From contig NZ_QMEX01000018.1 in NCBI RefSeq assembly GCF_003284925.1, positions 1 through 49,424 of the forward strand: DNA of 49,424 bases, in the 5' to 3' direction. How positions within the stretch are numbered: position 1 is the stretch's first letter; each line of letters opens with the position of its first letter. A program made the translations under genes and the position numbers. The notes under the pieces are model-generated. The model saw only the letters and a program-made list of their open reading frames with translations. It was not told the origin of the DNA and did no database searches. Positions 16,829-29,220 of this stretch are shown one piece after another. This DNA comes from Mycolicibacter senuensis. GTDB taxonomy: Bacteria > Actinomycetota > Actinomycetes > Mycobacteriales > Mycobacteriaceae.

Positions 16829-17643
16829 CCGGGCCACCGTTTGCCGCGCGCCGCGTTGTATCGCTCCGAGTTGAAGAATTCGATCTGCCAATTGTCCCCG
16901 ACACGCGCCAGCCCCGGCTGCGTCACCACGATCTCGCGTTCCAGCGCCAGCACATCCTCGACGCTGCGGCCGGCCAGCGAATCGAGTTGGGTCCAGGTCG
17001 GCGGCAGCAAGAAGCTGCGTCCGGCCGCGAAATCTTCGATCGCGGCTTCCGGGGTGCGCCAGCCGGCCCGATCGGACTCGGTGTTCTCGCCGTCGGCGCG
17101 CTGCCCGCGCGGCAGTGCGGCCACGAAGAAGTAGGTGTCGTAGCGCCGGGTGCGCTCGGCCTCCGGTGTCACCCAGTTCGCCCACGGCCGCAACAACTCG
17201 GCGTGCAGCACCAGGTTCTCGCTGCGCAGGAAGTCGGCGAACGACAACTCACCGGCAGTCAACGCGCGGCGGGCATCGGCGTATACCGACGCATCGGCGA
17301 CCACGCGACGCGAGTCATCGGCGGGCCCGGCGAAGAGCACGCCGGACTCCTCGAACGTCTCCCGCACCGCCGCGCACACCAGCGCCGCCGCCAGATCGAT
17401 CTCGACGCCGAAGCGCTGCGCCCACCAGGCCGGCTCCGGCCCGAACCAGCCGACCTCCGCACTGCGATCCCGCTCGTCGACCCCGCCGCCGGGAAATACC
17501 ATCACGCCGGCGGCGAACTCCATCGCGGCGTGGCGGCGCATCAAGAACACCTCCAGCGGTCCGCGTCCGCTCTCCCCGTTGCGCACCAGCATCACCGTGG
17601 CGGCTGGTCGTGTCGGTAGCGGCGGCGGCTGCGGCGCGCTCAT
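16825..17643 (-). CDS. Nudix hydrolase (Rv3040c-like)
   Basis: 272-residue NUDIX-fold pyrophosphohydrolase of the NUDT19-like kind. The Nudix box is split: [11 protein letters not shown] is followed by about 35 inserted residues before [14 protein letters not shown], which carries the metal-binding RExxEESG. That insertion is typical of CoA-diphosphatase relatives in this family, and the neighbouring crotonase makes an acyl-CoA or CoA substrate plausible, though this is inference. The ATG at 17643 overlaps the ABC ATPase stop (ATGA), and its own stop overlaps the crotonase start the same way, indicating translational coupling of all three genes. Confidence 0.88.
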   Translation of the reverse strand: MSAPQPPPLPTRPAATVMLVRNGESGRGPLEVFLMRRHAAMEFAAGVMVFPGGGVDERDRSAEVGWFGPEPAWWAQRFGVEIDLAAALVCAAVRETFEESGVLFAGPADDSRRVVADASVYADARRALTAGELSFADFLRSENLVLHAELLRPWANWVTPEAERTRRYDTYFFVAALPRGQRADGENTESDRAGWRTPEAAIEDFAAGRSFLLPPTWTQLDSLAGRSVEDVLALEREIVVTQPGLARVGDNWQIEFFNSERYNAARGKRWPG

Positions 17644-18494
17644 GCCCGCCTCCGATGCGCTGCCCGGCTGCGGGTCCGGCGGGCGAAGTACCGCCCGTCG
17701 ATGACGTCCAGGGAGATCGACTGACCGAACGCGGCCGACAGATTCTCGGCGGTCAGCACATCGCTGAGCAGACCGGCGGCGACGGTGCGACCCTCGGCCA
17801 GCAGCAGGCAGTGACTGAATCCGATCGGAATCTCCTCGACGTGATGGGTGACCAGCACGATTGCCGGGGCGTCGGGGTCGGCGGCCAGATCGGCCAACCG
17901 CGCCACCAGTTCCTCACGCCCGCCCAGGTCGAGGCCCGCGGCCGGTTCGTCGAGCAGCAGCAGCTCCGGATCGGTCATCAGCGCGCGGGCGATCAGCACC
18001 CGCTTGCGCTCACCTTCGCTCAAAGTGCCGTAGGTGCGGTCGGTCAGGTGCTCGGCACCGAGACTTTCCAGCAGGTCGATCGCACGATCGTGGTCGACGG
18101 CGTCGTAACGCTCCCGCCACCGCCCCAGCACCGCGTAGCCCGCCGAGATGACCAGGTCGAGGACCGTTTCGTTGTCCGGTATCCGCTGGGCCAGCGCCGC
18201 TGAACTCAGGCCCACCCGGGCGCGCAGCTCGGTGGTGTCGACCCGCCCGAGCTGTTCACCGAGCACGAAGGCGACTCCGGAGGACGGATGTTCGGTGGCA
18301 GCGGCGATCCGCAGCAGCGACGTCTTGCCGGCCCCGTTCGGCCCGATGATCACCCAGCGTTCGTCGAGTTCGACCGACCAGTCCAGCGGACCCACCATGG
18401 TTCGGCCGTCACGGCGCAGCGAAATCCCCTCGAAGTGGATCAACAGGTCTTGATCGGCCGCTGCGCGGGGGCCGGGGCGTCCGGTGTCGGGCAC
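17640..18494 (-). CDS. ABC transporter ATP-binding protein (Rv3041c-like)
   Basis: ATPase subunit with Walker A GPNGAGKTS, signature LSEGERKRV, Walker B LLLLDEPAAGLD and H-loop THHVEE, in a single nucleotide-binding domain. No permease gene adjoins it, so partner and cargo are unknown; a ribosome- or enzyme-associated role is possible. I place the start at GTG 18494 (284 residues, close to the size of Rv3041c). The frame is open to 18563, but that stretch is Pro/Arg/Gly-rich. It leads the overlapping operon with the Nudix and crotonase genes. Confidence 0.87.
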   Translation of the reverse strand: MPDTGRPGPRAAADQDLLIHFEGISLRRDGRTMVGPLDWSVELDERWVIIGPNGAGKTSLLRIAAATEHPSSGVAFVLGEQLGRVDTTELRARVGLSSAALAQRIPDNETVLDLVISAGYAVLGRWRERYDAVDHDRAIDLLESLGAEHLTDRTYGTLSEGERKRVLIARALMTDPELLLLDEPAAGLDLGGREELVARLADLAADPDAPAIVLVTHHVEEIPIGFSHCLLLAEGRTVAAGLLSDVLTAENLSAAFGQSISLDVIDGRYFARRTRSRAAHRRRA

Positions 18495-18560
18495 GGCCCT
18501 ATGGTGCCGTACCCGGCTCCCTCGGCGACCGACCGGGGTGCCGGTGGGCCCGGGAGCACG

Positions 18561-18580
18561 CAAAAAGCCGGCTTGGCCGG
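18561..18580 (-). terminator. Hairpin with T5 run upstream of the ABC operon
   Basis: On the minus strand CCGGC-CAA-GCCGG is followed by CTTTTT, a textbook intrinsic-terminator shape with a short stem. It lies 67 nt upstream of the ABC ATPase start, so it could be a leader attenuator or a chance structure. No gene is known to end here. Confidence 0.3.
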
Positions 18581-18655
18581 AAGCGGCGGCGGGATGTTGT
18601 AACTTGCATCACAGTAAGCACATACTTGTGCCTCGGCTACCGTTCAGGGGGTCCC

Positions 18656-20038
18656 ATGGTTCGTGGTTCCGGCGCGGTCGCGGCCATCTTCACCGGTGCC
18701 TGCCTGCTCAGCTCCCCCGCCCCGCCGGGGACCGCCGCCGAGCTGCAGCCGGTTCGGCTCGCCTCCTCGCTGGGCGGCGGTACGGCGCTGATCCTGGGCC
18801 CCAGCGGCATCTCGACTCCGAGCCAGGCCTACGCCGATCTCGTCAACGAGTTGTACCTGGCCCCGCACGGCTTCACCGGCACCACCGAGATCCTGACCAC
18901 ACCCCAGGGGCTGTACCCGTTCCTGGGCCCGTTCGGCGAGACCCTGGACCGGTCACTGGTACAGGGCAACGAGGTCCTCGAAGCGGCGATCCTCGAACAG
19001 ATCGCCGGTGGCCACGTCGACGCCGACAACCCGGTGGTGGTGTTCGGCTGGTCGCAAAGCGCGGTGATGTCCGCACTGCTGATGCAGCAACTCGCCGACC
19101 AGGGCGTGCCGAGCGACTACGTCCACTTCGTGCTGCTCGGCGATGAGACCGTTCCCAACGGCGGCATGCTGGCCCGGTTCGATCTGCCGCTCGGGACGAA
19201 CCCGACCATCCCCAGCCTGGGCCTGACGTTCAGCGGCGCCCAACCGACGACGCTGTTCCCGGCCGACGTCTACACCCACGAGTACGACGGGTTCGCCTCC
19301 TTCCCGCAGTACCCGATCAACTTCCTGTCGGTGCTCAACGCCGTGATGGGAATCCTCTTCCAGCACAGCACTTACCTGGGGCTCACGCCCGAGCAGATCG
19401 CCGACGCGGTGTTGCTGCCGGTCTCGGGCCCGGACGTGCTGACCGACTACTACATGATCCCGGCGGAGACACTTCCGCTGCTGGCCCCGCTACAACTGTT
19501 GCCGTTCATCGGCAACCCGCTGGTCGACCTGCTGCAGCCGGCACTGCGGGTGCTGGTGAACCTGGGCTACGGCAACATCGACAACGGCTGGAGTCCCGGC
19601 TTCGCCGACGTCCCCACCGGACTGGGTTTCCTGCCGGACGCGCACGTGCTGCAACAGGTTCCGCAAGCGCTCGCCGACGGGGTCCAACAGGGGATCACCG
19701 ACTTCTTCGCCCGGTTGGCCGACCCGGACAACTACGTCTACTCGCTGCCGGCCTGGGCCCAGCAGTTGGTCAACGAGGCGGATTTCATTCCGGGCAGCCA
19801 ATTCTCGGTGCTGTCCATGGTGCCCACCACCTGGCCGGATCTCTTCGAGACCTTCCCGCCGCACACCGGCATTCCGCCGCTGGACATGCTCAGCGCAGTG
19901 TTGTTCACCCTGCCCGAGTACAACTACGAGATCTTCGCCTCCGAATTCGCCGACGGCAACCTGCTCGACGCCATCGGCATTCCGCTGGCCGCCGACCTCG
20001 GCCTGCTGCCGCTGATCATCGTCGGTGCGTTGTTCTGA
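18656..20038 (+). CDS. Exported PE-PPE-domain serine hydrolase
   Basis: 460-residue exported protein with the PE-PPE C-terminal domain, an alpha/beta serine-hydrolase module of mycobacteria, here without a PE or PPE N-terminus. A signal peptide occupies about residues 1-28. The domain starts with ALILGPSGISTPSQAY; the pentapeptide GWSQS (131-135, Ser133 as nucleophile) follows VVVF, and HEYDGFASFPQYP and LTDYYMIPAETLPLL match the family. ATG 18656 is preferred to the earlier in-frame ATG at 18626 because AGGGGG lies just upstream. It is probably an envelope esterase or trehalose-ester hydrolase; the substrate is unproven. It is convergent with serB2, 9 bp apart. Confidence 0.88.
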   Translation: MVRGSGAVAAIFTGACLLSSPAPPGTAAELQPVRLASSLGGGTALILGPSGISTPSQAYADLVNELYLAPHGFTGTTEILTTPQGLYPFLGPFGETLDRSLVQGNEVLEAAILEQIAGGHVDADNPVVVFGWSQSAVMSALLMQQLADQGVPSDYVHFVLLGDETVPNGGMLARFDLPLGTNPTIPSLGLTFSGAQPTTLFPADVYTHEYDGFASFPQYPINFLSVLNAVMGILFQHSTYLGLTPEQIADAVLLPVSGPDVLTDYYMIPAETLPLLAPLQLLPFIGNPLVDLLQPALRVLVNLGYGNIDNGWSPGFADVPTGLGFLPDAHVLQQVPQALADGVQQGITDFFARLADPDNYVYSLPAWAQQLVNEADFIPGSQFSVLSMVPTTWPDLFETFPPHTGIPPLDMLSAVLFTLPEYNYEIFASEFADGNLLDAIGIPLAADLGLLPLIIVGALF

Positions 20039-20047
20039 GCCGGCCGG

Positions 20048-23057
<3,010 letters not shown>

Positions 23058-23183
23058 GATTCCTCCAAACATGGGCATCCCGGGGACTTGGGTCGAATCC
23101 TAACCCCGAGCGTCGCCCCGCCGGTATAGGCCTCCTACAAAACGTCGTATTCGTCTCACCGACGGGGCGGCGCCGGTCGGTGT

Positions 23184-23189
23184 TACCGT
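23184..23189 (+). promoter_or_regulatory. Candidate leaderless -10 box of fecB (TACCGT)
   Basis: TANNNT hexamer 6 nt before the GTG at 23196, the arrangement expected when transcription starts at the start codon. The hexamer and spacing are seen; the start site is inferred. Confidence 0.45.
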
Positions 23190-23195
23190 CACCGC

Positions 23196-24272
23196 GTGAT
23201 GAGGGCGGACCGGCGGGCGGCGGCGGCAGCACTGGCCGTGCTGCTGGTCGCGGCCTCGGCGTGCGCCGGCAAGGGCGCCGAGACGGCCCCGACGTCCACC
23301 ACCACGACCATGGTCGCCGGCGCCGGCGTGCTCGGCAACGACCGCCGGCCCGATGAGTCGTGCGCGCCGGAGCCGGCCCGCGCAGATCCGGGACCATCGA
23401 TGCGCTCCGTTCACAACGCGGCCGGTGTGGAACCACCCGGCGTCGAGGTCCCCGAGGAGCCGGAACGCATCGTGGTGCTCTCCGGTGATCAGCTCGATGC
23501 GCTGTGCGCCCTGGGACTGCAGTCCCGCGTCGTCGGCGCCGCGCTGCCGGATGACTCGGAGAACCAGCCGTCCTACCTGGGCGCCGTGGTGCACGGCCTG
23601 CCGGCGGTGGGCAGCCGCAGCAAGCCCGACATCGACGCGATCGCCGCGCTGCACCCGGACCTGATCCTGGGCGCCCAGGGCCTGACGCCCGGCTATTCGG
23701 AGCTGGCGTCGATCGCCCCCACCGTGTTCACCGGGGCACCGGGCGCAGCGTGGGAGGACAACCTGCGTGGCGTCGGCGCCGCCACCGCGCGCAGCGGCGC
23801 GACCGACGTGGTGCTCGACAAGTTCGGCCGGACCGCCGCTGAAACCGGTGAGGCCGCCGACGCCACCCACTTCCAGGCTTCGGTCGTTGCGCTCACCGAC
23901 GCCGGTGTCCGGGTGTACGGGGCGGCCAACTTCGCTGCCAGTGTGCTCAAGGCCGTCGGTGTGGACCGGCCGCCCTCCCAGCGGTTCACCGACCGGCCCT
24001 ACATCGAGATCGCGGCGAGCGACGCCGATCTGGCCGGCCGGGCGGACTTGTCGGCGGCCGACGGCGACATCGTCTACGTCTCGTTCGCCTCGCCGGCGGC
24101 CAAGGCACGGGCCGCCGCGGTGTTCGACAGCGTGTCGTGGCGCCGGCTGGCGGCCAACCGCGACAGCCGCGTGTTCGTGGTCAACAACGAGGTGTGGCAG
24201 ACCGGGCAGGGACCGATCGCCGCGCTCGGCGTGGTCGACGACCTGCGCTGGCTGAACGCACCCATCAATTAG
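23196..24272 (+). CDS. fecB: FecB-like siderophore-binding lipoprotein
   Basis: 358-residue periplasmic-binding-protein lipoprotein. The lipobox is ASAC (about residues 20-23) after a signal peptide rich in Ala/Val. A Ser/Thr-rich linker is followed by the class III binding-protein fold: PERIVVLSGDQLDALCALGLQ, AVGSRSKPDIDAIAALHPDLILG and FVVNNEVWQTGQGPIAALGVVDDLRWL. In mycobacteria this protein binds iron siderophores (carboxymycobactin) or haem outside the membrane and feeds import. Position between ctaD and the adhC region matches Rv3044. Start GTG 23196 is supported by a TACCGT box 6 nt upstream; ATG 23199 is the alternative. Its stop overlaps that of the convergent gene by 8 bp. Confidence 0.93.
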   Translation: MMRADRRAAAAALAVLLVAASACAGKGAETAPTSTTTTMVAGAGVLGNDRRPDESCAPEPARADPGPSMRSVHNAAGVEPPGVEVPEEPERIVVLSGDQLDALCALGLQSRVVGAALPDDSENQPSYLGAVVHGLPAVGSRSKPDIDAIAALHPDLILGAQGLTPGYSELASIAPTVFTGAPGAAWEDNLRGVGAATARSGATDVVLDKFGRTAAETGEAADATHFQASVVALTDAGVRVYGAANFAASVLKAVGVDRPPSQRFTDRPYIEIAASDADLAGRADLSAADGDIVYVSFASPAAKARAAAVFDSVSWRRLAANRDSRVFVVNNEVWQTGQGPIAALGVVDDLRWLNAPIN

Positions 24273-26142
24273 GCGGCCGCTCCCCGATCAGCCGCCGCAG
24301 TTCGGCCGATGCCTGTTGGCGGGCCGCGGCGGCGTCCTCGCTCAGCCGGCGCATCTCGGAGTCCAGGCCGCTGATCCGGTCCTGCAGGGCGTCCAGTTCG
24401 CGCACCTGCCGGGCCCGCAGTTCCCCTTCGGCGCCCTCGGTTCCGAGCACCTGCAGTTGTTCGGCGATACGGCTCTGCGCGGTGTAGAGCGCCTCGCGCT
24501 GCTCTTCGGCCTCGTCGCACTGCTCGTCGAGTCGGCGAGCGGTGTTCTGATGCGCCAAGACCTGTCCGAGCGCCTTGACCGTCTCGCCGGCCAGCGAGCG
24601 GCCCGCCAGCCAGTCCTCCAGCCGGCCCGGTTCCAGGTCCTCGTAGTCGATCTCCGACGAGATCGGCCAGGTCTCCAGGACCGTCGCCTCGGCTATCTGG
24701 TGACCGCCAACCGTGACGCTGAATCGGCGCCACCACCCATCTCGGCCGGCTTGGGTGGCACCATCCTGCGCGGTCACGGTGTGGTCCGGGTGCACCCCCA
24801 ACTCGAAGACGACGTCGACCGGGTCGTCGTGGTCGTTCTCGGCACTCAAGGTATGCCACCGCTCGCAGCGCTGCTCCTCGACAACGGCGTCGGCCGTCAG
24901 CCGGATCCGGGTGGTGACGGTCTGGACGGCCGTTTCGCTGCGGCAGCGCACCGCGAGATCTTTGGCGAAGGCGAGCCGCACGTCGGCGCCGCGAGCGGTG
25001 AAGTCCAGCATGGCTTCTCCGGCATAGCCGCCCTGCTCGTAGATGACGGCCGGGCCCTCTTCGAGCACCAGACCGGTGGTGTTGCTGAACGCCAGCACGA
25101 TGTCGGGGGCGGGTCCGCGGTCCCCCCGCCACACCAACTCTCGGCGCACCGCATCCACGGGTGCCGCCGCCAACGGCACCATCGCCGCCCCGCCCCGCTT
25201 CAGCGACAGCGGCGCGGCCAGCCGGTATTCGAAATACTCACCGCGGTCGCCGGTTTCGACCTCGGCCGCGGCCGCGTCGTAGGCGCCCGTCGGCGAGGCC
25301 ATGCCTTCCGGAATCGCTGAGTCGAACGGTATGGCGCTGCGCAGCTGCCGCGGCGCCGCCGCGCGCTCACTTTCGGCCACGATCACCCGCTGCACCCGGC
25401 GGCCGTGGTAGAGATCGATGTCGAACGAGATCGGCTGGCCGGTGGTCAAAGTCACCGCGACGTCGGTCAGATCCTCATCGACCGGGTTGTGGATGATGCC
25501 GGTCGCGATCAACGTCACCGTGTCGCCGTCGCGGATCGCCCGATAGGACACCCGCCACATCGGCGCGGCGACGATGTAGGACACCCGCACATCCTCGGCG
25601 GCGCCACCGATTTGCACCGTGACATCGCAGTTGGGGCCCGCGGTGGCGGTGCGGGACCGGTCGATGAGGTATTCCAGGTCGTCTTTCGACGATGTCTCCA
25701 GCAGTTCGATGCGGCGGGCGTCGGTCAGGTCGACCAGGCTGACCGCACCGGCATCGGCCCGCAGCACCAGCAGCCGCCGGGCCGGCTCACCGGCGAGGTC
25801 GTCCACGCCGATCACCTCGCCCCGGTGCGCCTGTTCGCCGGCGAGCACCTCGACGGCGCGGCCGCGCAGCGCGTCGAGCAGGTCGACCAGTGCCTCGCCG
25901 GAGTCCAGCAGCAGGTTGCGGTCGGCCAACTCGGTGCGTGGATCCGCCGGGGTCTCGAAGCACACGGCACCCACCGATGCACCGCCCGCGGTGGCATGGA
26001 CAGTCAGCGACTTCAGTACGTCCTTCATGTCGTCGCGACGGAATGTCAGTTCGAAGTCGCCGTCGACCGGCCCGCTGCGACTGACGAAGGCCACCCCGTG
26101 TTTGTAGAGGACGAGGCGATCAACCTTGGGGCGAGTAACCAT
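24265..26142 (-). CDS. DUF4139 domain-containing protein with C-terminal coiled coil
   Basis: 625-residue protein of the DUF4139 family (mucoidy-inhibitor A-like). ATG 26142 gives MVTRPKVDRLVLYKHGVAFV, the usual DUF4140/4139 N-terminus. A central beta-rich region (VSYIVAAPMWRVSYRAI, VTLTTGQPISFDIDLY, EYFEYRLAAPLSLKRGG) precedes a helical C-terminus of about 100 residues with a charged coiled-coil pattern (QNTARRLDEQCDEAEEQREAL onward). No signal peptide is seen, so it is cytosolic. The family has no firm biochemical role. A TACGGT box (26149-26154) lies 6 nt before the ATG, pointing to leaderless transcription. The gene is convergent with fecB. Confidence 0.82.
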   Translation of the reverse strand: MVTRPKVDRLVLYKHGVAFVSRSGPVDGDFELTFRRDDMKDVLKSLTVHATAGGASVGAVCFETPADPRTELADRNLLLDSGEALVDLLDALRGRAVEVLAGEQAHRGEVIGVDDLAGEPARRLLVLRADAGAVSLVDLTDARRIELLETSSKDDLEYLIDRSRTATAGPNCDVTVQIGGAAEDVRVSYIVAAPMWRVSYRAIRDGDTVTLIATGIIHNPVDEDLTDVAVTLTTGQPISFDIDLYHGRRVQRVIVAESERAAAPRQLRSAIPFDSAIPEGMASPTGAYDAAAAEVETGDRGEYFEYRLAAPLSLKRGGAAMVPLAAAPVDAVRRELVWRGDRGPAPDIVLAFSNTTGLVLEEGPAVIYEQGGYAGEAMLDFTARGADVRLAFAKDLAVRCRSETAVQTVTTRIRLTADAVVEEQRCERWHTLSAENDHDDPVDVVFELGVHPDHTVTAQDGATQAGRDGWWRRFSVTVGGHQIAEATVLETWPISSEIDYEDLEPGRLEDWLAGRSLAGETVKALGQVLAHQNTARRLDEQCDEAEEQREALYTAQSRIAEQLQVLGTEGAEGELRARQVRELDALQDRISGLDSEMRRLSEDAAAARQQASAELRRLIGERPPN

Positions 26143-26148
26143 TAGCGC

Positions 26149-26154
26149 ACCGTA
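26149..26154 (-). promoter_or_regulatory. Candidate leaderless -10 box of the DUF4139 gene (TACGGT)
   Basis: TANNNT hexamer on the minus strand, 6 nt before ATG 26142. The 306-bp gap 26143-26448 otherwise holds only the divergent cyclase promoter; no RNA gene or long repeat was seen in it. Confidence 0.4.
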
Positions 26155-26436
26155 GCGCGCGGCACCGACATCGCTTTGCACGTTGCCAGCGGGCAATGGG
26201 AACTTGCGCCATCGTCAACATTGCAGCGAACTCTCAGCCTTTCCGGTGAACTGCACAGCGATAAGTCGCACGGATCCGCTGACGCGCCGGTCTTTTCGGG
26301 GTCGAGGCAACGGAAACGTGCTGCATCGCAAGGGTTTCCCTCGGCCGACGTTTCCCGTCAGTGGCCCGGCGGTGGCCGGTGTGACCGGCTGGCGTCGGGC
26401 CACTCCGTTTTCGGCGACGGCAAACCCCGGCGGCAG

Positions 26437-26442
26437 TAGGCT
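26437..26442 (+). promoter_or_regulatory. Candidate leaderless -10 box of the hydrolase-cyclase gene (TAGGCT)
   Basis: TANNNT hexamer exactly 6 nt before the GTG at 26449; there is no Shine-Dalgarno sequence upstream, which supports leaderless expression. Confidence 0.45.
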
Positions 26443-26448
26443 CATTCC

Positions 26449-27993
26449 GTGCCGGAAACGTCATACGCCAAGTGTGGCGATCTCAGCCTTGCCTATCAGC
26501 TCTTCGGCGATGGGCCGATCGAGCTGGTCATCGTCGGGCCGTTCGTGACCCACGTCGAGCTGGCCTGGACCCTCCCGCAATTCAAGGCGTTCGTTGACCA
26601 GCTCGGAACCTTCTGTCGCATTGCCTGGTTCGACAAGGCCGGGGTCGGGTTGTCGGACCCGGTGCCGAAAGTTCGCACGCTGGAGGAGCGAGCGGCCGAG
26701 ATCGAAGCGGTCATGGACACGGTCGGCTTCGGACAGGCCGTGGTGTGCGGACTGAGCGACGGTGGACCGGTAGCCATCATGTTCGCGGCAACACGGCCGA
26801 CGCGAACTAGGGCGCTGATCCTGTCCGGCACCGTGGCGTATTGGGGCTTCGAGGACTGGGACGACTTGGATCGCGACCCCGCCGAGCTGCGGGCGCGCTT
26901 CCTTGGCGAGCTGGGCGAGGATTACACACCGTCGATCGAGCAGCTCGCCCGCTTCCAGCAAGCCGGCCGCACGGTGCGGTCCGGCTGGGGCAACGGCGAG
27001 ACAGCAAGCATCAGTTCGCCATCGGTCCGCTCGCTACGCCAGCTCGCGATGTGCGAGCGCATGTGTGCGAGCCCGGGAATGGCGCGGGCCTCCTTTGAGG
27101 CGGCGTTTCTGATCGACGTGCGGCCGATCCTGCCGACGCTCACCCCGCCGACCCTGGTCATCCATGCCCGCGAGGACAACGCGGTGCCGGTGCAGGGCGG
27201 CCGGTATCTCGCCGCGCACATCCCCGGAGCGCGATACCTGGAAGTCGAGGGCAGGGACCATGCACCGTTTCTGTCCGAGCCGGACAAGATCCTGGCGGAG
27301 GTCGAAGAGTTCCTCACCGGTAGCCACGCGGCGCCGGCGCAGTCACATCGCGCCCTGCGCACCGTTTTGTTCACCGACATCGTCGCTTCGACGCAACACG
27401 CCGCGGCGACCGGCGACGAACGGTGGCGAGCGGTGCTGCAGCGCTTCGGTGACGTCACCGCCGAACTCACCGAGCGATTCAGCGGCGCGGTGGTGAAAAG
27501 CACCGGCGACGGTCACCTCGCCACGTTCGACGGCCCGACGCAGGCAATCCGCTGCGCCGAGGCATTGCAGTCCGACGCCGACGCACTGGGCATCGAGATC
27601 CGGATCGGCATCCACACCGGTGAGTGCGAACTGATCGACCACGACATCGCCGGGATGGCCGTGCACATCGCGGCACGGATCGTCGGCCAGGCCGGCCCCG
27701 GCGAAATCCTGGTGTCGCGCACGGTGCGCGACCTGGTCGTCGGTTCGGGCACCGGCTTCGAGGACCGCGGTAGCGTCGAGCTCCGCGGCGTTCCCGGCCA
27801 TTGGCAACTTTTGGCGGTCAATCGCAACGGTCCGCCGGCCGGATCGGCCGAGGCCGAGCTGGCGTCGACGCCGACCCCCGGCCCGCAGGCCTCGATGCGC
27901 CGCTCGGACCGTGCCGTCGCCGTGATGGCACGGCAGACACCATGGCTCCTTCGCGCGGCCGCTCGCATTGCGCTGACCACCCGCCGCACCTGA
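26449..27993 (+). CDS. Alpha/beta hydrolase-adenylate cyclase fusion (Rv1900c/LipJ-like)
   Basis: 514 residues in two domains. Residues 1-290 form an alpha/beta hydrolase with nucleophile elbow GLSDGG (Ser103), an Asp near 243 (REDNAVPV) and His271 (GRDHAPF). Residues about 302-455 form a class III nucleotide cyclase: metal Asp310 in LFTDIVAST, Lys350 and Asp354 in VKSTGDGH, Asp399 in DHDIAGMAVHIAARI with Arg410. The transition-state Asn of VNxAAR reads His406 here. The architecture is that of M. tuberculosis Rv1900c. The protein probably makes cAMP as a homodimer, with the hydrolase domain possibly sensing an ester. Lack of an RBS and a TAGGCT box upstream suggest leaderless expression. Confidence 0.9.
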   Translation: MPETSYAKCGDLSLAYQLFGDGPIELVIVGPFVTHVELAWTLPQFKAFVDQLGTFCRIAWFDKAGVGLSDPVPKVRTLEERAAEIEAVMDTVGFGQAVVCGLSDGGPVAIMFAATRPTRTRALILSGTVAYWGFEDWDDLDRDPAELRARFLGELGEDYTPSIEQLARFQQAGRTVRSGWGNGETASISSPSVRSLRQLAMCERMCASPGMARASFEAAFLIDVRPILPTLTPPTLVIHAREDNAVPVQGGRYLAAHIPGARYLEVEGRDHAPFLSEPDKILAEVEEFLTGSHAAPAQSHRALRTVLFTDIVASTQHAAATGDERWRAVLQRFGDVTAELTERFSGAVVKSTGDGHLATFDGPTQAIRCAEALQSDADALGIEIRIGIHTGECELIDHDIAGMAVHIAARIVGQAGPGEILVSRTVRDLVVGSGTGFEDRGSVELRGVPGHWQLLAVNRNGPPAGSAEAELASTPTPGPQASMRRSDRAVAVMARQTPWLLRAAARIALTTRRT

Positions 27994-28103
27994 ATGTGTC
28001 AAGAATTACGTAACGGCCCCGGCGCCGCCGTCACGCTGGGCAAACCCGCGTCGCTATGGCACCTGGGCTGCGGAACGGACGGCCACCACACGATTTACTT
28101 CGC

Positions 28104-28109
28104 TAGACT
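28104..28109 (+). promoter_or_regulatory. Candidate -10 box of adhC (TAGACT)
   Basis: TAGACT lies in an unusually A/T-rich patch (28102-28119, TAGACTATATAAAA) 37 nt before the adhC ATG. No convincing -35 is seen, as is common with mycobacterial promoters. Confidence 0.4.
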
Positions 28110-28146
28110 ATATAAAAACGTCGAGTTGTGAAGAGAGATATCCCCG

Positions 28147-29199
28147 ATGAGCATCGTTTCCGCTTACGCCGCCACGTCGCCGACCGACCCGCTGACCAAG
28201 ACCACCATCACCCGCCGCGAGCCCGGCCCGCACGACGTCGCGCTCGACATCGCGTTCGCCGGCATCTGCCACTCCGACATCCACACCGTCAAAGCCGAGT
28301 GGGGCCGCCCGCACTACCCCCTGGTGCCCGGTCATGAGATCGCCGGCGTGGTCACCACGGTCGGCGCGCAGGTGACCAAGTTCAAGGTCGGTGACCGGGT
28401 CGGCGTCGGCTGCTTCGTCGACTCCTGCCGCGAATGCCCCAGCTGTCAAGCCGGCCACGAGCAGTACTGCACCGGCGGCGGCATGGTGGGCACGTATGCC
28501 GGTGTCGGCCGCGACCGCCAGCCCACCCAGGGCGGCTACAGCGGCGCGATCGTTGTCGACGAGAACTACGTGCTGCGCATCCCCGATGAGATCCCGCTGG
28601 AGGCCGCCGCCCCGCTGTTGTGCGCCGGAGTCACCACCTACTCACCGCTGCGTCACTGGAAGGTCGGTCCGGGCAACCGGATTGCGGTCGTCGGCCTGGG
28701 CGGTCTGGGCCATATGGCCGTGAAGCTGGGGACGGCGATGGGCGCCGAGGTGACCGTGTTGTCCCAGTCCTTGAAGAAGATGGAGGACGGGCTGCGGTTG
28801 GGCGCCGAACACTATTACGCCACCAGCGACCCGGAGACGTTCAAGAAACTGCGCGGCAATTTCGACGTCATCCTCAACACCGTCTCGGCGAGCCTGGACC
28901 TGGGCGCCTACCTGGGCCTGCTCACCCTCGACGGCACTCTGGTCGAGTTGGGCATGCCGGAGAAGCCCCTGGCGGTGCCGCCGGGTCCGCTGGTCAGGAT
29001 GCGGCGCAGTGTGTCCGGGTCGCTGATCGGCGGGATCGCCGAGACCCAGGAGATGCTGGACTTCTGCGCCGAACACGGTGTGCGTCCCGAGATCGAGGTG
29101 ATCGAACCGGACTACGTCAACACCGCCTACGAGCGGGTGTTGGCCTCCGATGTGCGCTACCGCTTCGTCATCGACACCGCGTCACTGCGGCAGGTCTGA
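28147..29199 (+). CDS. adhC: NAD(P)-dependent zinc alcohol dehydrogenase AdhC
   Basis: 350-residue medium-chain dehydrogenase of the cinnamyl-alcohol type that interconverts alcohols and aldehydes. Catalytic zinc residues lie in GICHSDIHT and PGHEIAG; the four-Cys structural zinc loop is [15 protein letters not shown]; the Rossmann glycine motif is [13 protein letters not shown]. Its place after fecB matches Rv3045 in M. tuberculosis, although here a DUF4139 gene and a cyclase gene are inserted between them. ATG 28147 follows GAGAGATATCCCCG. It is probably NADPH-linked, but the cofactor cannot be read with certainty. Confidence 0.94.
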   Translation: MSIVSAYAATSPTDPLTKTTITRREPGPHDVALDIAFAGICHSDIHTVKAEWGRPHYPLVPGHEIAGVVTTVGAQVTKFKVGDRVGVGCFVDSCRECPSCQAGHEQYCTGGGMVGTYAGVGRDRQPTQGGYSGAIVVDENYVLRIPDEIPLEAAAPLLCAGVTTYSPLRHWKVGPGNRIAVVGLGGLGHMAVKLGTAMGAEVTVLSQSLKKMEDGLRLGAEHYYATSDPETFKKLRGNFDVILNTVSASLDLGAYLGLLTLDGTLVELGMPEKPLAVPPGPLVRMRRSVSGSLIGGIAETQEMLDFCAEHGVRPEIEVIEPDYVNTAYERVLASDVRYRFVIDTASLRQV

Positions 29200-29220
29200 G
29201 CTGGGCGCCTGCTGACTCAC

